A DNA stretch of 64,000 bases, taken from NCBI GenBank assembly GCA_002747745.1, contig PDQG01000005.1, positions 62,001 through 126,000 of the forward strand, in the 5' to 3' direction. The translations under genes were made by a program, and so were the position numbers. The stretch's first letter is position 1. Each line of letters opens with the position of its first letter. Below are positions 52,096-59,721 of this stretch, piece after piece. The DNA comes from a bacterium DOLZORAL124_38_8. Its GTDB lineage: Bacteria > Patescibacteriota > Gracilibacteria > UBA4473. The notes under the pieces were generated by a model. It did not search any database and had not been told where the DNA came from. It worked only from the letters and a program-made list of their open reading frames with translations.

Positions 52096-52971
52096 TTAGT
52101 TATTCGCCAGTGTTTCAGCGGCTTCAACGGTGTTTTCAATCAACGAAGCAACCGTCATTGGTCCTACCCCACCTGGTACTGGTGAAATGGCTGCTACTTT
52201 GTTTTTGGCTGATTCAAACTCAACATCGCCGCACAATTTCCATCCTCGTTCGGTGTCAGGGGCGTCTTTTCGATGAATTCCGACATCAATAATAACCGCT
52301 CCTTTTGGGAAATCATCTCCCGTAAACATTTCTGGTCGGCCAACCGCTACAATAATAATATCAGCGTCTGCCATTTTGGCTTTTATGTCTTTGGTTTTTG
52401 AGTGACAAACGGTTACGGTAGCTCGTTTGTTTAGGGCGAGGGCGGCCACTGGTTTTCCAACAATATTAGAACGACCAATCACGCAAATGTTTTTTCCCGT
52501 CATATCGCCAATGGTGTCTTCAATCATGGTGATGATTCCTTTGGGCGTACAACATTGTAAACAAGGTTCGCCCAAGAATAGTTTTCCAATGTTTTCTGGG
52601 GTAAATCCGTCGACATCCTTGGCTGGGGCAATAGTTTGCAGTACTTTGGTTACCGAAATATGGTCGGGAAGTGGTAGTTGGACAATGACTCCGTGAATTG
52701 AATCGTCGGCGTTGATTTGTTTGATTTCATCTAAAATTTCTGCTTCGCTGATAGTGTCTTCGTAGCGTCGTACTTCACTTAAAATTCCGGCTTTGGTCGC
52801 AAACTTTTCTTTTTGTCGTACATAACTGGCACTAGCCGAATGATTTCCGACTAAAATTACAACCAATTTAGGCTGAATACCCTGCGCGTTTAATTTTGCA
52901 ACTCGTGGTTTGAGTGAGTTCTCGATTAAGTTTTCGGCGATTTGTTTTCCAGAAATAATTTGAGCGGTCAT
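52096..52971 (-). CDS. folD: Bifunctional methylene-THF dehydrogenase/cyclohydrolase
   Basis: A 291-residue FolD that interconverts 5,10-methylene-THF and 10-formyl-THF for purine and formyl-Met synthesis. The catalytic Lys lies in ASYVRQKEKFATKAG, folate contacts in VIVQLPLPDHISVTKVL, and PAKDVDGFTPENIGKLF is diagnostic. NADP binding has CVIGRSNIVGKPVAALAL. The end has SPVPGGVGPMTVASLIENT. It lies 24 nt after tmk on the same strand. With def and a formyl-Met pathway it fits ordinary bacterial initiation. Confidence 0.96.
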   Translation of the reverse strand: MTAQIISGKQIAENLIENSLKPRVAKLNAQGIQPKLVVILVGNHSASASYVRQKEKFATKAGILSEVRRYEDTISEAEILDEIKQINADDSIHGVIVQLPLPDHISVTKVLQTIAPAKDVDGFTPENIGKLFLGEPCLQCCTPKGIITMIEDTIGDMTGKNICVIGRSNIVGKPVAALALNKRATVTVCHSKTKDIKAKMADADIIIVAVGRPEMFTGDDFPKGAVIIDVGIHRKDAPDTERGWKLCGDVEFESAKNKVAAISPVPGGVGPMTVASLIENTVEAAETLANN

Positions 52972-52995
52972 TGCGATTAGGTGTTAGTGAATAGT

Positions 52996-53667
52996 TTATG
53001 ATTTTTTTTGGAGTCGTTCGAGCACTAAGTTTAAAATTTCGGCACCGATTTCTTCTCGTCGTCTGAGTTCTCCGCCTTTATCAACGGATAATTTTTGCCA
53101 ACGGAAATCGGTTTCGCATCGGTCTAGGGCTACGGCTCGTACTTTGGCTAGATATTCATTATCCGATTCGTGCAAATCGGTGGTGCGGCCTTTGGCGGCG
53201 TGTATTTGTTCACGGGCTTCTGGCGAAGCATCTAAAAACAAGACTAAACTTTCACGAGGAAATCCGTTTAGTTCGTATTCAAGCGTTTCGACAAAATGAA
53301 TTAGATCTTCGGCTTCGACTTTTGATTGTGCTCGTGCGGGGGTATAGATAAGGTTTGAGGTTACGCCGCGGTCAAAAATAACCACATCATTTTCAATCAA
53401 CAATTTTTGAATTTCTTCGGTTTGAGCCACGCGGTCAGAGGCGTAAAGAGCGGCAATGGCTTTCGGGTCAAGGTTGTGAAAGTTTCCACACTCACCTCGT
53501 AAATAAGCCGCAATGCGGGCTCCAGCAGGAGTTTGTTCGTAGCCTGGAAATCGTTTCCAACCGACTTTAATGTTGTGTTTGGCTAAGTTTTTCAGCAAAA
53601 TTTCGGTTTGGGTTGATTTTCCGCAGGCATCTAATCCTTCTAGTACAATTATGGGAGCTTTTTTCAT
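52996..53667 (-). CDS. tmk: Thymidylate kinase
   Basis: A 223-residue dTMP kinase from ATG 53667. The P-loop is VLEGLDACGKSTQTEIL, with Ala-Cys where most have GA-G. The DRx motif is VIFDRGVTSNLIYTPARAQ, which contacts the thymine and phosphates. ALYASDRVAQ is the dTMP-binding helix and LFLDASPEAR leads into the lid. An upstream GTG (53676) is less likely. It follows ordinary nucleotide metabolism; folD is just downstream. Confidence 0.93.
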   Translation of the reverse strand: MKKAPIIVLEGLDACGKSTQTEILLKNLAKHNIKVGWKRFPGYEQTPAGARIAAYLRGECGNFHNLDPKAIAALYASDRVAQTEEIQKLLIENDVVIFDRGVTSNLIYTPARAQSKVEAEDLIHFVETLEYELNGFPRESLVLFLDASPEAREQIHAAKGRTTDLHESDNEYLAKVRAVALDRCETDFRWQKLSVDKGGELRRREEIGAEILNLVLERLQKKS

Positions 53668-53829
53668 TTTGTTCACACTAAATTCGACGCTATAGTATTT
53701 GTTTCGTTTAAAAAAAACAAACAGAAATCGACTGGGTTTTTGAACGCTTGTTTAAAAAACATACTTTTATTTGACTTAAATTCAAAAAAGTTTTAAAAAT
53801 ATTTTGAAATATTCTTATCTTACAATTTG

Positions 53830-54771
53830 ATGAATAAACAAATACAATTATTAGGGGCTGTTTTATTGCTTGGTTCAGCCGTGGTTTTTGCGACACAGGC
53901 GGTTCATTACGGAAACAGAACGAGAAAAAATATCACTCGACGTTTTTCTTATCATATGCGAACGGGAAATAATTCGGCTTATTTGCGAGACAAAACCGTC
54001 GAAAAAAAAGGGTATATGCGCCCACGAGTAACGGCAAATAAAGGTGTTACAAGTGAAAAGAATAATCCGATTAGAAAGTTTGTGGGTGGAAGACGATGGG
54101 TTAATGGGCGTTCGTCTTTTTCAAGTTTGAAGAAAATTTCGGTGGAGAAAAAAGGATACATGCGCCCACGAGTAACGGTTGATCGTGCGGAAAAATCGCC
54201 TCAAAGTACGCCACTTCGAACCATTACAAACCGAACTTTGCCAACCTCGAAAAAACTCAATTCTCCGTATGTGGCAACGAGAAAACACGTGATGTTACAT
54301 ACAGAATTTAAACCTTCAGAACTTAAAAATGTTCAATCAGAATCATTTGCGTTAGATTTGCCAACCGAAATGTTGCAAACCAGCAAATCAAAAACCGAAT
54401 TGACGGCACGAACAGCTGATGGAGTAAAATTAAATATAGAAATACTTTCACCAGAAAAAGAAACGGGGTTTGACGGAACGGCTCGAGCAATTGCGGAAAC
54501 TCAGTTGAAAAAACGGCTTGATGTGTCGACTATCAACCAAACACGAAAAGTGTCTGAACAATTTGGGAAAAATCACATTAAGTTTTTGCAAACTCCAGCT
54601 ACCAAATATTTTGAAAAAGTAAGTACTGGAAACCAAAAATCTCTGGCACAACGGGTGCAAGAAAATCCGAATGGAGGTTTCGTGTATATGGAGGTTTCAG
54701 CGTTGGAAAAACAATTGAACAAGGTATTAAATTTTGCCAACCAAATATTTAATTCATTTAATCTGAATTAG
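53830..54771 (+). CDS. Exported basic protein with a duplicated GYMRPRV motif
   Basis: A 313-residue protein that I do not recognise. The ATG at 53830 opens a signal peptide (MNKQIQLLGAVLLLGSAVVFA). The mature part is strongly basic. The 12-residue motif VEKKGYMRPRVT occurs twice, near residues 56 and 104, with the DNA partly conserved too. The second half is alpha/beta-like, with LDLPTEMLQTSKSKTEL and FVYMEVSALEKQLNK. No membrane anchor beyond the leader and no cysteine are seen. A terminator follows at 54806. Confidence 0.72.
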   Translation: MNKQIQLLGAVLLLGSAVVFATQAVHYGNRTRKNITRRFSYHMRTGNNSAYLRDKTVEKKGYMRPRVTANKGVTSEKNNPIRKFVGGRRWVNGRSSFSSLKKISVEKKGYMRPRVTVDRAEKSPQSTPLRTITNRTLPTSKKLNSPYVATRKHVMLHTEFKPSELKNVQSESFALDLPTEMLQTSKSKTELTARTADGVKLNIEILSPEKETGFDGTARAIAETQLKKRLDVSTINQTRKVSEQFGKNHIKFLQTPATKYFEKVSTGNQKSLAQRVQENPNGGFVYMEVSALEKQLNKVLNFANQIFNSFNLN

Positions 54772-54805
54772 TGAAAATTTTCTAACTTTAGGGGAACATT
54801 CAATT

Positions 54806-54837
54806 AGATTCTGTTGTGAACGACAGAATCTTTTTTG
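54806..54837 (+). terminator. Intrinsic terminator
   Basis: AGATTCTGT (54806-54814) pairs with ACAGAATCT (54823-54831), then T-rich. It ends the gene at 53830. Confidence 0.8.
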
Positions 54838-54870
54838 TAAAAAAAAAGTATTTTGCTACCATAGTTTGTG

Positions 54871-56061
54871 ATGACTGATTTATTAAAAAAGTTTCGAAAA
54901 AAAATTGTTGATTTAGGCTTTTCTCACAACAAGGAGTCAAAAGTTGAAGCCATTGATTTGTCAGATTTGCCAGCCGTACAAACAGAAGAAGTGCCGAAGG
55001 TTGAGTTTACCATTTCTTCGATGACGATTGCGAAAGTGTTGTTTGTGGGGGCCTTGTTTTTAGTAGGAAAAGAGTTATTGTTAGAGTTAAAAAGCATCAT
55101 TATTATGACGGCGTTATCAAGTTTGTTGGCGCTCGGATTGTCACCGTTTTTGGATAGATTGGAACGGTTTAAAATTCCGCGTCCACTGGCAATATTGATT
55201 TTATATATAGTTTTTTTAGGGGTGTTGGCGGTTGTGTTTATTCAGGTATTACCAATGTTGTCAGAACAATTATTGGGTATTGCCAAAGAACTAAAACACT
55301 TAGTTTTCTCTCCAAAATTTGAAATTCCTTTTATCGGAAAACTTGGGCTCAATATTAACGCGACTGATTTACAAGGATTAGTAGCCAATAATCTGACAGA
55401 AATTTCTCAAAATTTACAGTCAGTGGCTGGATCTACGTTTGATATTGTGGGAAGTATCTTCCAAGGGGTATTTAACTTTGTGTATACATTGATTTTATTG
55501 TTCTTTATGTTACTAGAACGAGAAAAAATTGGACGTTTTGTTTTGAGTCATTTGCCTTCTGATACGAGAAAATATGTGTACCAAAAAACCATTGACGTGC
55601 AGCATAAAATGGCCCATTGGTTTAAAGGTCAAATTATGGTGATGATTGTGGTCGGTGTTGGAATTTATATTGGAATGAAGATATTTTCGCTTATTTTTGG
55701 CGTAAAATATGCTGCGACCATTGCTATTGTGGCAGGAATTATGGAATTGTTCCCATATATTGGAGCGGCTTTGTCTACCGTTTTGGCTGGAGTGGTAGCG
55801 GCAAATGAATCTGCGACCGCCTTCTTATTTGTGTTAGGATGGATGGGATTAGTTCAATTCTTAGAAGGAAATATTTTAGTTCCATTGGTGATGGAGAAAG
55901 CGGTCGGATTATCATCGGTGGTGGTGATTTTGTCATTGTCTATTGCGGGTACTTTGGGGTATGCCGTAGGTGGAATTGCGGTCTCAATTCTTGGTATGAT
56001 TTTTGCCATTCCGTTGGCGGCCATTGGGTCAATCTTTATTTCGGGTGAGCATAAAGATTAA
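54871..56061 (+). CDS. AI-2E family (PerM-like) membrane transporter
   Basis: A 396-residue protein from ATG 54871, with a cytoplasmic N-terminal segment of about 45 residues and then eight or so membrane helices. Family marks are LSPFLDRLERFKIPRPLAIL, the loop of LSEQLLGIAKELKHLV, WFKGQIMVMIVVGVGIYIG, IMELFPYIGAALSTVLAGVV and VQFLEGNILVPLVMEKAVGL. The AI-2E transporter family includes exporters of autoinducer-2 and other small molecules and a Na+/H+ antiporter. The cargo here is unknown. It is flanked by a terminator and the pentamer-repeat prepilin gene. Confidence 0.9.
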   Translation: MTDLLKKFRKKIVDLGFSHNKESKVEAIDLSDLPAVQTEEVPKVEFTISSMTIAKVLFVGALFLVGKELLLELKSIIIMTALSSLLALGLSPFLDRLERFKIPRPLAILILYIVFLGVLAVVFIQVLPMLSEQLLGIAKELKHLVFSPKFEIPFIGKLGLNINATDLQGLVANNLTEISQNLQSVAGSTFDIVGSIFQGVFNFVYTLILLFFMLLEREKIGRFVLSHLPSDTRKYVYQKTIDVQHKMAHWFKGQIMVMIVVGVGIYIGMKIFSLIFGVKYAATIAIVAGIMELFPYIGAALSTVLAGVVAANESATAFLFVLGWMGLVQFLEGNILVPLVMEKAVGLSSVVVILSLSIAGTLGYAVGGIAVSILGMIFAIPLAAIGSIFISGEHKD

Positions 56062-56153
56062 TAAAGATAATGAATAGTTTTTTACTATAAGAATGTCTTG
56101 AAATCTAGTGAAAAAATTAGACAAAGAAAGTGGCAGAAAATAGACTTAATTTG

Positions 56154-56902
56154 ATGAGTTTTATTGAACCGAACCGAACCGAACCGAACCGAACCGAACC
56201 GAACCGAACCGAACCGCGTTAGCGTTTAGGCAATTTGCTCGCGGATTAGTTAAAGGGTTTACTCTCATAGAGTTATTGGTGGTAATTGTGATAATTGGGA
56301 TTTTGTCTGGAATGGGAATTGCTCAGTATCGTTCGTATATGAATAAAGCGAAAGATGCTAAAATAACTTCTGATTTAGCTCAGATTTCTAAAATTTTGCA
56401 GGCGGATAGAGTGAGTCGAAATAAATCGGATTATTCACATCTTATAAAAAATGAAGATGGGCAACTACGAAATGATGCGGTTGAAGTGGTGCGAATTATA
56501 AAAGAGGCTGGTTTTAAATTACCAAGTCCTGATGAGGCCTGTTATTTTATTATGATCCCGTGGGAATTACATGAGAAATCATTTCCTTACGGAAAAAAAA
56601 CGGATTTTGCGGTGGTTTCATTGCGGTCAGGGATGTTAAACACTAATTTGGAGGCTCCATTTGGAGAAATGATATTGGCGAATGGAACGTCTGAATCAGT
56701 GAATGTGTTATTAAACCCAGCACTGAATCCTCGAAGAGGGTCAGGATACACTTGGGGGAAATCACTTCGTTCGTGGTATAAGGATTATTATAAGGGGGCT
56801 TGTAAGGATAGCCCATCTTATGAATATTGGAATGGAATAGCTCTAAATGGACAACCGTATATAAATGCTTTTAGTTTTATTCCGATTGATCCGAGTTTGT
56901 AA
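56154..56902 (+). CDS. Prepilin, out of frame with its ATG behind a pentamer repeat (phase-variable, OFF)
   Basis: The ATG at 56154 opens MSFIEPNRTEPNRT... through ten GAACC units and meets TAG at 56220-56222. In another frame the prepilin reads ALAFRQFARGLVKG|FTLIE, then LLVVIVIIGILSGMGIAQYRS and a globular domain with CYFIMIPWELHEKSF. That frame has TGA at 56165-56167 and no start codon. Nine or twelve units would join the two, giving 247 residues with a 33-residue leader ending KG. The upstream TAGACTTAATTTGATG is nearly identical to that before the prepilin at 43109, which supports this ATG. The C-terminal domain has no family that I recognise. Confidence 0.8.
56166..56215 (+). repeat. 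Pentanucleotide repeat (GAACC)10
   Basis: Ten perfect GAACC units, 12 nt after the ATG at 56154. Five is not a multiple of three. Nine or twelve copies put the ATG in frame with the prepilin; ten does not. Confidence 0.95.
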
Positions 56903-56917
56903 ATTTCTTTTAAGTAT

Positions 56918-58591
56918 TTAATTGCTGGATTTGGCATCAACTAACTGTAATTTTATTTGTGGTTGTCCTTGCCAATACTGGGTATCAGCATAAAATAGAA
57001 TATCGTATTTGGTGTTTAATTTGATGTTTTTTAAGTGGGGTGGGGTAAAAAATGACACGAATCTAATGGGGGTTCCGTTTACGAGTCCGTTCAATTGGAA
57101 GTGTTCATTGCTCTGTCCGAGGCTTTTTTGTTCGGTAATAAATACATTTTTAACGCCTAAAATTGGGTTTGGGTTTCCTTCGCCAAACGGAGCGAGCGTT
57201 TTTATTTTGGTTATAAGTGTTTCGGTTATCAATTCATACGGAAGCCACGCTTCGACTTGGTGGGTTTTGGGTGGGAACTCGCATTGATTAAAATAGTTTT
57301 GCAAGGCGGTTTTAAGAGCTTCAAAGTTTGATTCTTCGCATACAAATCCTGCAGCCCCGCTGTGTCCACCATAAAATGTTAGATATTGAACGACGGTTGG
57401 TTCGTGCAGGGCTTTGATAATGGATACGCCTGGTACTGATCGGCACGATGCGCCAATACTTCCGTCTGATTTTTTGGTACAAGCAATGGTTGGCGTTCCC
57501 GTTTGTTCTGATATACGTGAGGCAATAAGTCCTAAAATTCCAGGTAACCAATGATCGGCGTACAAAATTTGGCATTTCTGACTTTTATCTATTTGTAGGC
57601 GTGATTCTTGCAAACCGTTTTGGGTGAGTTCTTTTCGTGCTTGGTTTAGTTCTTGCAAGTGCCGAATAATGTTTTGTGTATTATTGGGATTGCCCAAAAA
57701 TAATTGTGCGGCGATAAGTCGGTCACCAATTCGAGATGCGGCATTAAGGTGTGGGGCGATAAAAAAACCAATGGTTTCTTCGTTCATTTCACCAGCGTTG
57801 GTTTGGGTGTCTAATAGGGCCTTTAGTCCGCTCCATTCTGATTGGTTCATATTTTGTAATCCGAGTTGCGTAATAAGGCGGTTTTCGCCCACCAGTTCGA
57901 CACAATCCGCGACTACTCCAATGGCGGAAATTTCAATAAATTTTTTCCAAAATTCAGCGGCTTCACGTTTGGTTGAATATTTTGTTTCGGCGAGGGCTTG
58001 TACTAGTTTTAAGGCTACCGCGGATCCGGAAAATTCTTGTTCGGAATAATCGGGATTCAGTTTAGGGTTGATAACGGCTACGGCTGCTTTTGGAAACGAT
58101 TCTTTTTTTGGGGTGTGGTGGTCGGTTACGATAGTGTCAATGCCAACTGATTGTGCGTAAGCCACTTCGTTATTATCATTGATTCCACAATCGCAGGTAA
58201 TTACGAGCGAAACTTGTTTGCTAGCAATTTCATCAAATAAATAGTTTTTGAGTCCGTGGTTATCATTAGTGCGGTCAGGAATACGGTACGAAACCAGTCC
58301 GCCTAATTCGGCAATGGCTTTGGTTAAAATAACGGTCGAGGTAATACCGTCGGAATCAAAATCGCCAAACACAATAATGCGTTCTTGGTTTTTAATAGCG
58401 GTAAAAATCCGCTCACAAGCGGTTTGCATGCCGTCTAACTCAAACGGATTGGTAAACAGATTCCACCACTCGCCTGTAAATTGTGGGGGATTATTGGCAT
58501 TTGTTATTCGTGGTCTGTTGTGCGACAAAATATCCCACAATTCTTGGTCGGAATTTATGGTAGGAGCTGGAGTCCAGACATTTTTATTCAT
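56918..58591 (-). CDS. recJ: Single-stranded-DNA exonuclease RecJ
   Basis: A 557-residue 5'-3' single-strand exonuclease of the DHH family. Motif I is VFGDFDSDGITSTVIL, motif II VITCDCGINDNNEV and motif III DTIVTDHHTPKKE (DHH). INPKLNPDYS and FSGSAVALKLVQAL follow, then IGVVADCVELVGENR. The C-terminal DHHA1 half has ASCRSVPGVSIIKAL and FYGGHSGAAGFVCEE. It works with RecG and UvrA in repair. The C-terminal OB fold seems complete. Confidence 0.95.
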   Translation of the reverse strand: MNKNVWTPAPTINSDQELWDILSHNRPRITNANNPPQFTGEWWNLFTNPFELDGMQTACERIFTAIKNQERIIVFGDFDSDGITSTVILTKAIAELGGLVSYRIPDRTNDNHGLKNYLFDEIASKQVSLVITCDCGINDNNEVAYAQSVGIDTIVTDHHTPKKESFPKAAVAVINPKLNPDYSEQEFSGSAVALKLVQALAETKYSTKREAAEFWKKFIEISAIGVVADCVELVGENRLITQLGLQNMNQSEWSGLKALLDTQTNAGEMNEETIGFFIAPHLNAASRIGDRLIAAQLFLGNPNNTQNIIRHLQELNQARKELTQNGLQESRLQIDKSQKCQILYADHWLPGILGLIASRISEQTGTPTIACTKKSDGSIGASCRSVPGVSIIKALHEPTVVQYLTFYGGHSGAAGFVCEESNFEALKTALQNYFNQCEFPPKTHQVEAWLPYELITETLITKIKTLAPFGEGNPNPILGVKNVFITEQKSLGQSNEHFQLNGLVNGTPIRFVSFFTPPHLKNIKLNTKYDILFYADTQYWQGQPQIKLQLVDAKSSN

Positions 58592-58640
58592 ACAAAATTA
58601 TGGTAAATGGTTTGCGGTGGTTGGCAAGGTTTGAAATATA

Positions 58641-58672
58641 AAAAACTTTCCCTAGTTCGCGGGAAAGTTTTA
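58641..58672 (-). terminator. Intrinsic terminator after trxB
   Basis: On the minus strand AAACTTTCCC pairs with GGGAAAGTTT (58643-58652 and 58661-58670), followed by T-rich DNA, 25 bases past the trxB stop. Confidence 0.75.
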
Positions 58673-58696
58673 AAGAGATGGTTTCTATGAATTTTT

Positions 58697-59635
58697 TTAA
58701 TTCAAATATTGTTCGGCGTCCATGGCGGCCATGCAACCAGCTCCTGCCGCAGTAATGGCTTGTTGGTAGTGGTGGTCGCTTACATCTCCGGCCACAAACA
58801 CGCTTGGAATGTTGGTTCGTGTTTTGTTGGTAACTTTAATGTATTTGGCGTCGGTTAATTCGATAGATTCGTCTAAGAATTTGGTGTTTGGGTTATGTCC
58901 AATCGCAACAAAAATTCCGTTTAATTCTAAAGTCGATTTTTCTCCGCTATCGCTATCGGTTAACTCTACACTTTCAATCAACATGTCTCCGTTAATATCG
59001 GTTACATTTTTGTTCCACACCATTTCAATTTTTTCGTTGGCAAACACTCGTTCTTGCATTGGTTTGCTGGCTCGAAGTTCGTTTCGTCGGTGAATCAAAT
59101 ACACTTTGCTGGCAAACTTCGTCAAAAACATTGCTTCTTCGCAAGCGGTGTCTCCGCCTCCTACTACACACACGGTCTTGTTTCGAAAGAAGGCTCCGTC
59201 ACACGTGGCACAAGCGGTGTACCCTCGTCCCCAAAACTTTTTTTCTAATTCGTCTTGTTTGTCTTTGTCGCCACCAAAATCAAGCCAACGAGCCGAGGCT
59301 CCAGTGGCAATAATCACCGATTCGGTTTCGATGGTTTCGGTGTCTGAAATATGAAGTTTTAAGTTTTTTTCGTCAGAAAAATCAACGCTTTTAACCATTT
59401 TATTGGCGGTTCGAGCGCCAAAGTTTTGGGCTTGTGTACGCATATTGGCCATTAATTCTGGTCCCATAATTCCGTCTGGAAACCCTGGGAAATTTTCAAC
59501 ATCGCTGGTTCCCATAAGTTGTCCTCCTGGATTGCTTCCTTCTAGTACGAGTGGGTTTAAATCGGCTCGTGCGGCATAAATAGCCGCGGTTAATCCGGCT
59601 GGTCCAGAACCAATAATAACAAGTTTTTCTTTCAT
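58697..59635 (-). CDS. trxB: Thioredoxin reductase
   Basis: A 312-residue FAD/NADPH enzyme. The FAD motif is IIGSGPAGLTAAIYAARAD, followed by GGQLMGTSDVENFPGF. The redox Cys pair is in GYTACATCDGAFFRN (CATC). NADPH binding has CVVGGGDTACEEAMFLTK and YLIHRRNELRASKPM. The C-terminal FVAGDVSDHHYQQAITAAG contains the FAD-binding Asp. It supplies electrons to thioredoxin, and through it perhaps to the peroxiredoxin (23790) and the CcdA pair (42155). Confidence 0.96.
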   Translation of the reverse strand: MKEKLVIIGSGPAGLTAAIYAARADLNPLVLEGSNPGGQLMGTSDVENFPGFPDGIMGPELMANMRTQAQNFGARTANKMVKSVDFSDEKNLKLHISDTETIETESVIIATGASARWLDFGGDKDKQDELEKKFWGRGYTACATCDGAFFRNKTVCVVGGGDTACEEAMFLTKFASKVYLIHRRNELRASKPMQERVFANEKIEMVWNKNVTDINGDMLIESVELTDSDSGEKSTLELNGIFVAIGHNPNTKFLDESIELTDAKYIKVTNKTRTNIPSVFVAGDVSDHHYQQAITAAGAGCMAAMDAEQYLN

Positions 59636-59721
59636 AATAGGGATGGTTTTTAAAAATCTTTCTTATGATACTAAGAAAGATTTTTGCTTCAAGTAAGAGT
59701 TGTGGTTTGGACTACAACAAA

